A DNA stretch of 64,000 nt. Source: Salinicoccus luteus DSM 17002. GTDB taxonomy: Bacteria > Bacillota > Bacilli > Staphylococcales > Salinicoccaceae. The translations under genes were made by a program, and so were the position numbers. Positions 1 through 8,419 of this stretch are shown here, piece after piece. The stretch is taken from contig NZ_JONV01000006.1 in NCBI RefSeq assembly GCF_000712035.1, positions 248,001-312,000 of the forward strand. The letters run 5' to 3'. Within the stretch, counting starts at the first letter, position 1. Each line of letters starts with the position of its first letter. Below the pieces are notes generated by a model. It saw only the letters and a program-made list of their open reading frames with translations. It made no database searches and had not been told where the DNA came from.

Positions 1-1322
1 GGTTCAAGGAGATGTTCAGGGTAATTACGGAAAAGGCGGAGACGCTGCCTGACGGCAAAAAAGGGATCGCCCCTTTCCAGGCGTTCGCCATCAGTGCCGC
101 TTCACGTGTCGGCACCGGCAACATCGCAGGTGTAGCCACAGCAATCGTGCTCGGGGGTCCCGGTGCGATATTCTGGATGTGGCTGATTGCGTTCTTCGGC
201 GCAGCAACCGCATTCTTCGAATCGACGCTTGCACAGGTCTACAAAGTGAAGGATCGGGAGGGCGGCTTCCGGGGAGGCCCCGCCTACTATATGGAAAAGG
301 GGCTCAACCAGAGGTGGCTCGGCCTGTTCTTCGCGGTGCTGATCACCATCACCTTCGCCTTCGTCTTCAATGGGCTGCAGGCGAACACCATCGCCCATGC
401 CTATGAAGAGGCATTCAACCTCGACAGATGGGTGGTCGGCCTCGTCATCGCCGCATTCACAGCCGCCGTCATCTTCGGCGGCGCCCGGAGGATTGCGAGT
501 GTGGCGGGCTACATCGTACCGGTCATGGCGGTCATCTATCTGCTGGTCGTCTTCGTCATCCTCATCATCAACTACGACCAGATCATCCCGATGCTCACTT
601 CCATCGTCACGAATGCCTTCGGCATCAGGGAGGTCTTCGGCGGTGCGCTCGGCGCGGCGATACTGAACGGCTTCCAGCGGGGACTGTTCTCCAATGAGGC
701 CGGCATGGGGTCCGCACCCAATGCCGCCGCATCCGCTGCGGTCAGCCATCCTGTCAAGCAGGGGCTGATCCAGGCGCTCGGCGTGTTCTTCGACACGATG
801 ATTGTATGTACGGCGACGGCCATCCTGATCCTGATGTATACGGATCTGAGCTATGGCGCCGATGCACTTCAGGGCATCCAGGTGACCCAGGCGGCGATGA
901 CCGAACAGATCGGATCCTTTGGAGCGATCTTCATCGCAATCGTCATCCTGCTCTTCGCCTACAGTTCCATCCTCGGAAACTATTTCTATGGCCAGAGCAA
1001 TCTGAACTACATCAGGGAGAACCGGGTGCTGCTGTTTGTATTCAAGATACTTGTCGTCGTCATGGTATTCATCGGTGCGGTGATGGACCTTGAGACGGCC
1101 TGGGCCACAGCAGACATGTTCATGGCGCTGATGGCAGTGACCAACCTTGTTGCGGTATTCGGATTGAGCCATATCGTCTGGCAGGTTGCCGCCGACTATA
1201 AGGCACAGCTGAAAACGGGGGTAAACCCCGTCTTCCAGACGAACAACATCAAAGCCGACCTTTCGGAAGTCGATGAATGGGGCGAGAACCGCTACGCCTA
1301 TCGTAACGAAGAAAGGCCATAG
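1..1322 (+). CDS. AgcS-family alanine/glycine:sodium symporter (5' end cut by window edge)
   Basis: Integral membrane carrier that imports alanine or glycine with sodium. The reading frame is open from base 3, and the residues before the first internal Met continue the family pattern, so the true start lies upstream of the window. About 439 codons are visible; full family members are about 450-500 residues. Family landmarks include the glycine-rich stretch SRVGTGNIAGVATAI, the GGPAYYMEKGL motif and the FSNEAGMGSAPNAAA motif in the middle. At least eight hydrophobic segments follow, and the C-terminal tail is hydrophilic and cytoplasmic. A strong hairpin terminator follows directly and is shared with the convergent gene. 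The exact substrate cannot be told from sequence. Confidence 0.93.
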   Translation, partial: FKEMFRVITEKAETLPDGKKGIAPFQAFAISAASRVGTGNIAGVATAIVLGGPGAIFWMWLIAFFGAATAFFESTLAQVYKVKDREGGFRGGPAYYMEKGLNQRWLGLFFAVLITITFAFVFNGLQANTIAHAYEEAFNLDRWVVGLVIAAFTAAVIFGGARRIASVAGYIVPVMAVIYLLVVFVILIINYDQIIPMLTSIVTNAFGIREVFGGALGAAILNGFQRGLFSNEAGMGSAPNAAASAAVSHPVKQGLIQALGVFFDTMIVCTATAILILMYTDLSYGADALQGIQVTQAAMTEQIGSFGAIFIAIVILLFAYSSILGNYFYGQSNLNYIRENRVLLFVFKILVVVMVFIGAVMDLETAWATADMFMALMAVTNLVAVFGLSHIVWQVAADYKAQLKTGVNPVFQTNNIKADLSEVDEWGENRYAYRNEERP

Positions 1323-1335
1323 GCAGGCACATAAT

Positions 1336-1366
1336 AAAAAGAGCAGACCATAAGGTCTGCTCTTTT
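1336..1366. terminator. Bidirectional intrinsic terminator
   Basis: Perfect 13-bp stem (AAAAGAGCAGACC and its complement) around a 4-nt loop, with A and T tracts on the two sides. It lies between two convergent genes and can serve both. Confidence 0.9.
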
Positions 1367-2323
1367 CTAGTTGAAGAGTGATCTGAAGAAGGAGACGATG
1401 CTTGAGAAGAAATCGGATACCGCCTTCTTGAATGACTCCCAGGCGCTCGACTCCTGGATGTCCTGGCCGATCGATTCAGCCTGGTCAGCCGCGTTCTGGA
1501 ACGCTTCACTCGAAGTGATCTGATCGAGGAGGTTCTGGGCACTTTCCTTCAGTCTCTCGGCCTCCTCGCTCTGGAAGATGCCGGAGTTCTGTATCTGGAT
1601 GATGATGCCGACGATCCTGTCGATCTGCGCCTGTGTCAGCAGGCCATCGAGGCCGTTGGCCGCCATCTGTTCATCGACGATGTCCCTGATCTCCTGTTCC
1701 GTGAGGTCACCGCCCTGATTGATGACTTCAACCTTGATGTCGGTGATCATCTTGTTCAGCTGCTCCTGTGAGAATCCTTCGACATTGCTGTTCTCTTCCG
1801 AGATATCGGAAATGGTCTCAAGCTCCTCCTGGGAGTTCTGTGTCCGCTCGGTGTCGATGGCCTCCCCTTGGGATTCATAGGCCTTGTAGATGCCGGAGAG
1901 GGCACTTTCCCCGGTGACATCTTCAGCCGCCCCGATGACCACTTCCGCGTCGGTGATGCCGGATGTCAGAAGTGCGTTCTTGTATGTCTCCTCTGTGATT
2001 TCGGTGATGTTCCCCATGCTCTCATCCACGGTGATGTCGAGGCCGTGGCCTTCAGATTCCTGTATGATGCGGATGCTCGATTTGAGTACGGCGTTGCTGT
2101 AGTCCTTGCCGATGTACTGCTGTACATCCTCGCTGTAGACATACTCGACCTTGTCGCTCTCCTCTGTGCCGAGGATTTCACGTGTCGCATCGAGCAGCTG
2201 CTGGTCACTCTCAAGCGCTGCACCATACACTGTGACCGCTTCATCCCATTCCGAGGCCGCCTGGGCCGGATTCGGCATCAGCAGCACGAGCATCATTGTC
2301 AAAAATAATAGTTTTTTCATCAT
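1367..2323 (-). CDS. DUF1002-family exported protein
   Basis: Predicted secreted protein of about 318 residues. The N-terminus is a classical signal peptide: MMKKLL, a hydrophobic core, then a cleavage-like AQAA. The mature part starts with the DUF1002 signature region (SEWDEAVTVYGAAL, then LLDATREILG). The C-terminal half is rich in Glu, Gln and Ser and looks helical, ending in an amphipathic FFSSIVSFFRSLFN segment. I chose the ATG at 2323 because GAGGG sits 7 nt before it; an in-frame TTG two codons upstream is too close to that site. The role of DUF1002 proteins is unknown. The gene is transcribed alone, convergent with the AgcS gene and divergent from the LCP gene. Confidence 0.8.
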   Translation of the reverse strand: MMKKLLFLTMMLVLLMPNPAQAASEWDEAVTVYGAALESDQQLLDATREILGTEESDKVEYVYSEDVQQYIGKDYSNAVLKSSIRIIQESEGHGLDITVDESMGNITEITEETYKNALLTSGITDAEVVIGAAEDVTGESALSGIYKAYESQGEAIDTERTQNSQEELETISDISEENSNVEGFSQEQLNKMITDIKVEVINQGGDLTEQEIRDIVDEQMAANGLDGLLTQAQIDRIVGIIIQIQNSGIFQSEEAERLKESAQNLLDQITSSEAFQNAADQAESIGQDIQESSAWESFKKAVSDFFSSIVSFFRSLFN

Positions 2324-2475
2324 TATCAATCCCTCATTCCTTATATATATTTTACTATATAAGCATATGTCACCACAATTTTTTATTCTCCCTGGAATAA
2401 CAGCGATATTATTTCTTTATTATTTTGTGGAAACCGGTTAAAATGATTTGATAGATTAATGACAGGAGCATGATT

Positions 2476-3486
2476 ATGGAAAATGAATACAGACGTTCCG
2501 ACAGACCGCAGCCCGAAGGGCGGAAACGGCGCATCCGGAAGCGGGCGCTCATTCCGCTCATCCTGCTTGCAGTAATCATCGGTTCAATCCTCTATATATA
2601 CTTTTCATACCAGTCCGGCCTCGATATCGCGCGCGACAACGGTGTCGAACAGGAAGAGATGGAATTCAACGGGGTGGATGATAACGACGGCAAAAAGAAC
2701 ATCCTGCTGCTCGGTGCCGACCGTGAGGTGGATGGCGCGCAGCGGACGGATGTCATCATGCTGGCCCAGTATGACTATATGAACAAGGAAATGAAGATGG
2801 TCTCCCTCATGCGCGATATATATGTGGAGATTCCCGGATTTCAGAGCTATAAGATCAATTCGGTCTACTCACTCGGGGGTGTCGAACTGCTCAGGCAGAC
2901 CATCCAGCAGAATTTCGGCATTGAAGTCGAAGAATATGCAGTCATCGATTATCAGGCTTTCGAATCGGTCGTCGATGTCATCAATAAGGATGGGATCATG
3001 ATTGATGTGGAGAAGGACATGTCGGAGAAGATAGACACAGAACTGAAACAGGGGGAACAACGGCTTGGGGGTGAAGACCTTCTTGCCTATGCACGGTTCC
3101 GTCAGGATGCAGAGGGTGACTTCGGCCGTGTCAGGCGCCAGCAGCAGGTGATCAATGCGGTCAAGGATGAAGCACTGACCTTCGGCAGCATCCTCAAGCT
3201 TCCGAAAATTGCGGGTACCGGCATGGGACATATCAATACGAGCATGAGCGACGGGGAGCTGTACCGGATGATGGCCTCGTTCCTGGTCCGGGGCGAGAAG
3301 GACATTCCGACACTCACCGTGCCGGTGGAGGATACGTACCAGTTCATGGACACGCCGCATGCCGGGAATGTCATCGACCTCGACTTTGAAACGAACAGCC
3401 AGTATATCCAGGACTTCTTTGAAGGGGACATGGAGGAGCCGGATGCCGGGGAGCCGGACGGGGAAGCTCCGACAGTGAATGAATAG
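2476..3486 (+). CDS. LytR-CpsA-Psr (LCP) family wall-polymer ligase
   Basis: Membrane-anchored enzyme of the LCP family, which moves teichoic acid or capsule chains from the lipid carrier to peptidoglycan on the outer face of the membrane. The protein has about 336 residues: a basic N-terminus, one transmembrane helix near residues 25-45, then the extracellular LCP domain. Visible landmarks are NILLLGADRE, RTDVIML, SLMRDIYVEIPG, DLLAYARFRQ and GDFGRVRRQQ, which carry the conserved Arg and Asp residues of the fold. The C-terminal tail is acidic and Pro/Glu-rich. The ATG at 2476 has AGGAG 7 nt upstream; the ATG two codons earlier would leave 1 nt. S. aureus has several LCP paralogues (MsrR, LcpB, LcpC) and I cannot tell which this matches. 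Confidence 0.9.
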   Translation: MENEYRRSDRPQPEGRKRRIRKRALIPLILLAVIIGSILYIYFSYQSGLDIARDNGVEQEEMEFNGVDDNDGKKNILLLGADREVDGAQRTDVIMLAQYDYMNKEMKMVSLMRDIYVEIPGFQSYKINSVYSLGGVELLRQTIQQNFGIEVEEYAVIDYQAFESVVDVINKDGIMIDVEKDMSEKIDTELKQGEQRLGGEDLLAYARFRQDAEGDFGRVRRQQQVINAVKDEALTFGSILKLPKIAGTGMGHINTSMSDGELYRMMASFLVRGEKDIPTLTVPVEDTYQFMDTPHAGNVIDLDFETNSQYIQDFFEGDMEEPDAGEPDGEAPTVNE

Positions 3487-3492
3487 GCACGC

Positions 3493-3523
3493 AAAAAGGA
3501 TGGCGGAACCGCCATCCTTTTTT
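3493..3523. terminator. Bidirectional intrinsic terminator
   Basis: GGATGGCG stem flanked by an A5 run before and a T6 run after. It separates the convergent LCP and CDF genes. Confidence 0.9.
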
Positions 3524-3528
3524 ATGTG

Positions 3529-4527
3529 CTAGTATTTCGGTTTCTCATCGAGTTCCTGCTGGGCCTGTGGCCATGTACGCTTGCCGTCATTCAGCTCAAA
3601 CTCCATATTCACGTCTGTAACATGGTTCTGCTTCAGGATCAGACGCTCTATGTCATCCCTGAGGGCGTTCACTTCCCTTGAGGTGAGCTCGGGGTCGATC
3701 TCTGCAACGACTTCGACATGGAGGTTGTCCCCTTCTTTCAGGACGAACAGTTTCTGGATGTCCTTTATTTTCTCATGGCGCAGGACGATCTGCGAAACCC
3801 GTTCTTCCATGTGGGGGTCGGTCTCCCCGAGCACGCCGGCGGCATTCTCCATGAACACCTTGTATACGATGTAGAACATCATCAGGCCGATGATGACCGA
3901 TGCAATCCCTTCGCTTGGGGCAAAGCCGGTGAAGCGACCGATCAGGATGGCAATGATGGCAAGAAGTGCCCCGGCTGTCGCCACCGTGTCCTCAAGGAAT
4001 ACGAGTTTCGTCGCCGCCTTGGCCCTGTTCATATGGATATAGCTTGTCGTTACAGGTTTCAGACCGTCGTAGGGCTGCCCCGCCTGCTGGAGGAGTTCCT
4101 TGCCTGCCTTGTACAGCACGAAACTCTCGAGTATTGCAGCAATGGCGAGAACACCGATGTTGACCAGGAGCATCGTCGTCTCCGTATCAGTCGGCAGGGG
4201 CTCGACGATATGATGGATGCCTTCCCGTACTGTTTCATAGGCCAGAATGCCGACAACGACAATGGCGAACAGACACACGAGGTTCACCAGACGGCCGAAG
4301 CCGAAGGGGAAGCGTTCCGTCGGCGCCTTCTTCGAAAGGCTTGAACCGATGAATACGAAGAACTGGTTGATGGCGTCGCCGAGGGAGTGCATCATTTCAG
4401 CGAACATCGCAACATTGGCGGTGAAGAGGAAGGCGGCCCCCTTGAGGCCGGCGATGATGAAATTGACGATGGCTGCGGTGAGGGAGGCCATGCTTCCCTG
4501 TTTAAGTAATGCGAAAATATCCTTCAA
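3529..4527 (-). CDS. Cation diffusion facilitator (CDF) family metal exporter
   Basis: Proton-coupled divalent metal efflux protein of about 332 residues. The first membrane segments carry the family metal site, MMHSLGDAINQFF (H and D). A second site of the HxxxD type is replaced by a more divergent AKAATKLVFLEDTVATAG, so the metal (Zn, Mn or Fe) is uncertain. Six hydrophobic segments are visible, followed by a cytoplasmic C-terminal domain of about 90 residues with the usual ferredoxin-like pattern. The start is a TTG at 4527: AGGAGG lies 8 nt before it, while the upstream in-frame ATGs have no ribosome binding site. It is monocistronic. The divergent neighbour is the Y-family polymerase. 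Confidence 0.85.
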   Translation of the reverse strand: MKDIFALLKQGSMASLTAAIVNFIIAGLKGAAFLFTANVAMFAEMMHSLGDAINQFFVFIGSSLSKKAPTERFPFGFGRLVNLVCLFAIVVVGILAYETVREGIHHIVEPLPTDTETTMLLVNIGVLAIAAILESFVLYKAGKELLQQAGQPYDGLKPVTTSYIHMNRAKAATKLVFLEDTVATAGALLAIIAILIGRFTGFAPSEGIASVIIGLMMFYIVYKVFMENAAGVLGETDPHMEERVSQIVLRHEKIKDIQKLFVLKEGDNLHVEVVAEIDPELTSREVNALRDDIERLILKQNHVTDVNMEFELNDGKRTWPQAQQELDEKPKY

Positions 4528-4650
4528 TAGTGTTCCCTCCTTTTTGTTTTCATAGTGTCCCATACCCAATTGTCGTGCATTTATTTATAAATGCGGAAGG
4601 TTCATGTTTGGCCCTGTCCATTTTGTGATATGATAAATACACGGGGGGTA

Positions 4651-4664
4651 CGAACATATGTTCT
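4651..4664. promoter_or_regulatory. LexA (SOS) box in front of the Y-family polymerase
   Basis: CGAACATATGTTCT matches the Gram-positive LexA/DinR consensus CGAACRNRYGTTYC at 13 of 14 positions. It lies 16 bp before the polymerase start codon and just downstream of a likely -10 (TATGAT or TGATAA at 4629-4636), where bound LexA would block transcription. Confidence 0.75.
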
Positions 4665-4680
4665 GTATGGAGGGGATGGC

Positions 4681-5943
4681 ATGTACAATTATCATATCTG
4701 CCCGCATCGTCATGTATTCTGCGTCGATCAGAAAAGCTTCTTCGCCAGCGTATCATGCCTGCTGAAGGGACTCGATCCCATGACGGCCAAACTTGCTGTG
4801 GTGGCCGACACGAAAAATCCCGGCTCAGTGGTGCTTGCGGCCACGCCGGAACTGAAGAAGCTCGGCGTAAAGACCGGATCCAGGCTCTTTGAAATCCCGG
4901 CACGCAGTGACATCTACATCATCAATCCATCAATGAAGACATATCTGGACTATTCGGCACGGATCACGGAGATCGCATTGAAATACACCGCCCCTGAAGA
5001 TTTCCACCAGTACTCGGTCGATGAATTCTTCATGGATGTGACGGAGAGCTACCGCATATTCGAGGCCTCCCCATATGCGCTGGCAAGGCGGATCAAGGCG
5101 GAAATATACCGGGAGACCGCCATCGACTGTGCAATCGGCATCGGGGAGAACATGCTGCTCAGCAAGCTCTCCCTGGATATCGAGGCGAAGCGGATGGCTG
5201 ACGGCATCGCCGAATGGCGTTATCACGATGTACCGGAGAAGCTGTGGCCGATCAAGCCGCTGAGGCGCTTCTGGGGCATCAACAGGAGGAGTGAAATCAA
5301 ACTGCATCAGAGGGGCATCTTCTCGATCGGGGACCTGGCGCGGTATCCGGTGGTCCACCTGAAGCGGGACTTCGGGGCCATCGGTGTGGACTGGCATCTC
5401 CACGCCAACGGCATCGACTCGAGCCTCATCCGGGAAAAGCATACCGTGCACTCCCCGTCGATCGCAAAGAGCCAGATACTGATGCGGGACTACCGCTTCG
5501 ATGAGATCTATGTGGTGCTGTTCGAACATGTGGATGAGGTCACCCATCGCCTGAGGCTGGAAAGAAAGCTTGCCCGGACCATCCAGTTTGCTGTGGGGAC
5601 GTCGGATGGGAAGATATACCGGAAGCAGTTTACGGTCAGGGAGGGGACGAACGATGGAGATTTCGTCATGCAGGGGATATGGAAGGCACTGGGAGCGATT
5701 GGGGATCCCTATGCCCTGTACCGTACGATCAGCGTCACGCTGACCAGCTTCATTCCTGACCGGATGAGGCAGATTTCATTGTTTGATGATGTGGAAGCGG
5801 TAGAAAGGCGGGAGCGGCTGTTGAGGACGGTGGATCACCTCAAAGTGAAATACGGACAGCTGAGCGTCATGCGGGCACTCAGCTGTACAGAGGCTTCGAC
5901 CCTGAAGCTCAGGGACGGACTGATTGCAGGGCATAAAAGATAG
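4681..5943 (+). CDS. Y-family translesion DNA polymerase (UmuC/UvrX-like)
   Basis: Error-prone polymerase of the ImpB/MucB/SamB (UmuC) group, 420 residues, which copies past DNA lesions. The catalytic acidic residues are visible: Asp16 in CVDQKSFFASV and Asp114-Glu115 in YSVDEFF. The little-finger region follows after about residue 230. The start at 4681 is supported by GGAGGGG 5 nt upstream; the frame stays open further upstream but without a site. The gene stands alone behind a LexA box, so it should be induced by DNA damage. B. subtilis UvrX/YqjW are the closest family types I know. It shares a terminator with the convergent small membrane-protein gene. Confidence 0.9.
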   Translation: MYNYHICPHRHVFCVDQKSFFASVSCLLKGLDPMTAKLAVVADTKNPGSVVLAATPELKKLGVKTGSRLFEIPARSDIYIINPSMKTYLDYSARITEIALKYTAPEDFHQYSVDEFFMDVTESYRIFEASPYALARRIKAEIYRETAIDCAIGIGENMLLSKLSLDIEAKRMADGIAEWRYHDVPEKLWPIKPLRRFWGINRRSEIKLHQRGIFSIGDLARYPVVHLKRDFGAIGVDWHLHANGIDSSLIREKHTVHSPSIAKSQILMRDYRFDEIYVVLFEHVDEVTHRLRLERKLARTIQFAVGTSDGKIYRKQFTVREGTNDGDFVMQGIWKALGAIGDPYALYRTISVTLTSFIPDRMRQISLFDDVEAVERRERLLRTVDHLKVKYGQLSVMRALSCTEASTLKLRDGLIAGHKR

Positions 5944-5963
5944 GCAGCAATCAAGCTGCCTAT
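5940..5963. terminator. Bidirectional hairpin at two convergent stops
   Basis: ATAGGCAGC and its complement around AATCAA overlap both stop codons. A T-rich tract follows only on the minus side (TCTTTTAT), so it is mainly the terminator of the SatD-like/DUF3307-like pair. Confidence 0.7.
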
Positions 5964-6304
5964 GGATGGATGGCGTAAAGGAACAGGAGACCATTCAATA
6001 TGCCGATGACGAGGGAGACCATCGTACCGACGAGTACATATTCGCTTTCCTTGTGGACTTCACCGTCGGCGCCGCTGCTCGGGAACCGCAGGATGGATTT
6101 TGCGGCGATGATCAGCCCCATTGCGGTATACTGGTCGAACAGTACGAACAGAATGATCAGAAAGCGTTCGCTGTATCCGATGGTCATGCCGATATGGTCG
6201 GTCTGCGTATGCCTTACACCGGAGAGGCGTGCGAGGAAGACTTTGATGATCCAGCCGCTTGACAGGTACAGGAGTATACCGAAGGAGAGGAGTGGAAGAT
6301 TCAT
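5960..6304 (-). CDS. Small membrane protein resembling the C-terminal half of DUF3307
   Basis: Protein of 114 residues with three hydrophobic segments (about residues 4-24, 46-66 and 90-111). The middle part, GYSERFLIILFVLFDQYTAM followed by AAKSILRF and then EYVLVGTMVS, resembles the C-terminal part of DUF3307 proteins. Full DUF3307 members are about twice as long, so this is a short form or a half-length relative. Its start overlaps the end of the SatD-like gene by 4 nt (ATGA), so the two are translationally coupled. DUF3307 and SatD genes are commonly adjacent in Firmicutes, which supports both calls. Function unknown. Confidence 0.65.
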   Translation of the reverse strand: MNLPLLSFGILLYLSSGWIIKVFLARLSGVRHTQTDHIGMTIGYSERFLIILFVLFDQYTAMGLIIAAKSILRFPSSGADGEVHKESEYVLVGTMVSLVIGILNGLLFLYAIHP

Positions 6305-6957
6305 GATTCCAGCCCCTTTCTGAAGGACCGGCTGAATGCGCTGCGGAGCGGAGTGTCATCCACCTGATAGTGGTCGGAGAGGAATTCGAGGATCTTCTCC
6401 AGCTGACGGCCGCGTGATTTGCTGTAGTGTGCGGATATGGTCGACTCGTTCTTCCCGAGCAGGGATGAGATGTCCTTCTGGAGCATGCCGCCCAATTTGA
6501 GTGAAGCCACCTGATGCTGTATATCCGTCATATGGTCCAGAATATCCGTCGCATACATCAGGGCGATCTCCACTGGAGGATCCATGTCCGGTGAAATGAA
6601 ATCCTGGACTGCCGATTTCTTGATCGTTTCGAGTGCGTTCCGGGTCTCTTTGACGGCCTCATGGCTCCATTGCTCCGGGTCGCCTTCAGGAGCCGGGATG
6701 TCTGCAGTATGGAAGCTGCATTTCAACGGAAAGCCATGATTATCCCACAGCAGCTTCGCATAGATTGCAACAAACAGGGTATAGTGGGCTCTGGAGGACA
6801 GGATGAACAGTTCATCCCCCATACGGTAGTCGACATGGAAGAAGTTCTGGCCGGAAAGCCATGAGGTGATCTCCTCCTCCATCCATTTCAGCCTGTCGAA
6901 CAGCGTATCATTCGCTTTGGAACTGCCGGATACGTCCATAATGAGTATAGAAATGAT
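6301..6957 (-). CDS. SatD-like protein with C-terminal helix-turn-helix; non-AUG start likely
   Basis: About 218 residues. The N-terminus (SILIMDVSGSSKAND) matches the strand and DxxxS pattern that opens SatD proteins. Near residues 170-200 a helix-turn-helix reads LQKDISSLLGKNESTIS, so the protein may bind DNA. There is no AUG where one is expected. GGAGG is followed 9 nt later by ATC (6955-6957) and 12 nt later by ATT. The first in-frame ATG is 15 nt beyond the ATT and would delete the conserved N-terminal strand. An upstream TTG at 7026 lies inside promoter repeats and lacks a site. SatD function is poorly known. The promoter region carries three repeats (7010-7065), so self-regulation is a reasonable guess. 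Confidence 0.6.
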   Translation of the reverse strand: MISILIMDVSGSSKANDTLFDRLKWMEEEITSWLSGQNFFHVDYRMGDELFILSSRAHYTLFVAIYAKLLWDNHGFPLKCSFHTADIPAPEGDPEQWSHEAVKETRNALETIKKSAVQDFISPDMDPPVEIALMYATDILDHMTDIQHQVASLKLGGMLQKDISSLLGKNESTISAHYSKSRGRQLEKILEFLSDHYQVDDTPLRSAFSRSFRKGLES

Positions 6958-7009
6958 GCCAGTCCACCTCCCAAGTGATATAATACATAGGACTATAACC
7001 CCAGTATAT

Positions 7010-7065
7010 AATAATTTGCCTCTCAAGGCGAATTATCAATCATTCGTGTATAGAGGCGAATAATT
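7010..7065. promoter_or_regulatory. Three-copy repeat in the SatD-like/femA divergent promoter region
   Basis: A unit near RRGGCRAATWAT occurs twice in direct orientation (7025-7037 and 7053-7065) and once inverted (7010-7022). The outer copies form an imperfect 14-bp inverted repeat with 12 matching pairs. The array sits 50-110 bp upstream of the SatD-like start, where its promoter should be, so it looks like an operator. The binding protein is unknown. Confidence 0.5.
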
Positions 7066-7151
7066 TTTCGAGCTTCTAAAAATCATGGAGATACCATGGT
7101 AAATCTGATAATATAAGCAAAGTATTAAAATTAGTTGACAGGAGTGCCATT

Positions 7152-8411
7152 ATGCAATTTACAGAGTTGACCATTGAGGAATTCGATCATTTCACCCGGA
7201 CACACTTCAGTCATTTCACACAGACGAAAGACAACTACCGCCTGAAGGTGGAGCAGGGTGTTGAAACCTATCTTGTCGGTGTGAAGGATGGCGAAGCGGT
7301 CAGGGCTGCATGTCTCATTACGCTGACCCCGGTAATGAAAGTATTCAAATATGCCTACAGCAACCGTGGACCGGTGATGGATTATCAAGACAAGCAGGTG
7401 TTCGACACGTTCTTCCGAGGTCTCCATCAGTTTCTGAAGCCCAAAAAGGTCATGTATGCACGGATCGACCCCTATGAAGTGATCAGGGAGCGGGATCATG
7501 ACGGGAAAATCCTCGAAGATCGGGGCAACCGGTACATCTTCGACTATTTTGAGGAACATGGCTTCACGCATGATGGGTTCACCGTAGGGTTCGACCCGGT
7601 CATCCAGATCAGGTGGCATTCGGTGCTCGACCTATCAGGAAAGGATCCGAAGATGCTCCTGGATGATATGGACAGCCTCCGCAAACGGAATATCAAAAAG
7701 GCTCAGAAGCATGGCTTGCATGTACGCTATCTGGAACTCGATGAAATTGATGTGTTCAGGAAGTTCATGAAGGACACTTCCGAAATGAAGTCGTTTGTCG
7801 ACCGGGACGATTCCTACTACATCAGCAGGAAGAAGCACTTCGGCGATAATGTCATCATTCCGCTTGTATATGTCAACCTGGACGAATACACGGAGTCGAT
7901 TGCGAAAGACCGCGATGGTCTGGTCAAAAATATCGAAAAGGCGGAGAAGGACCTGGAGAAGGATCCTTCTAATACCAAGGCCGGGAAGAAGATCAAAAAT
8001 CTCGGTGAACAGCTGGAAAATATAGAGGAAAAGCTTGCTGAAGGAAAAGCGCTGCGCGCGACCCACGGAGAAGAGCTGCCGATTGCGAGCGCCTACTACT
8101 TCATTACGCCGCATGAAGTGGTCTATCTCGCCGGAGGCAGCGACAACAACTTCAGGCATTTTGCAGGCAGCTATCTGATACAGTGGCACATGATCAACTA
8201 TGCACTTGATCATGGGATCGATCTATACAACTTCTATGGCATCAGTGGAGACTTCTCCGAAGAAGCGGAGGACTACGGTGTAATACAGTTCAAGAAAGGT
8301 TTCAATGCAACCGTCTTTGAATATGTCGGAGATTTCATCAAACCGATCAATGCGCCGGCCTACAAGGCCTATCGGGCGCTCTCGAAAATACGGAAGCAGA
8401 TTGGGAGGTAG
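7152..8411 (+). CDS. femA: FemA-like aminoacyltransferase (interpeptide bridge)
   Basis: Cytosolic FemABX enzyme that adds glycines to the lipid II side chain from glycyl-tRNA; S. aureus FemA adds residues 2 and 3. It has 419 residues, as in S. aureus. The two GNAT-like halves and the helical coiled-coil arm (about residues 240-300, rich in Lys and Glu) are present. Segments nearly identical to S. aureus FemA include VMKVFKYAYSNRGPV, GFDPVIQIRWHSVLDL, FRHFAGSYLIQWHMINYALD and GDFIKPINAPAYKAYRAL. AGGAG lies 7 nt before the ATG. It is the first gene of a three-gene tandem, followed after 8 nt by femB. Confidence 0.95.
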   Translation: MQFTELTIEEFDHFTRTHFSHFTQTKDNYRLKVEQGVETYLVGVKDGEAVRAACLITLTPVMKVFKYAYSNRGPVMDYQDKQVFDTFFRGLHQFLKPKKVMYARIDPYEVIRERDHDGKILEDRGNRYIFDYFEEHGFTHDGFTVGFDPVIQIRWHSVLDLSGKDPKMLLDDMDSLRKRNIKKAQKHGLHVRYLELDEIDVFRKFMKDTSEMKSFVDRDDSYYISRKKHFGDNVIIPLVYVNLDEYTESIAKDRDGLVKNIEKAEKDLEKDPSNTKAGKKIKNLGEQLENIEEKLAEGKALRATHGEELPIASAYYFITPHEVVYLAGGSDNNFRHFAGSYLIQWHMINYALDHGIDLYNFYGISGDFSEEAEDYGVIQFKKGFNATVFEYVGDFIKPINAPAYKAYRALSKIRKQIGR

Positions 8412-8419
8412 GAATACGG

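Noticed and set aside
102-1172. Long minus-strand open frame of 356 codons inside the AgcS gene
   Set aside because: It is antisense to a clear transporter, rich in Asp, Glu, His and Arg in the way that complement frames of membrane proteins are, and has no ribosome site.
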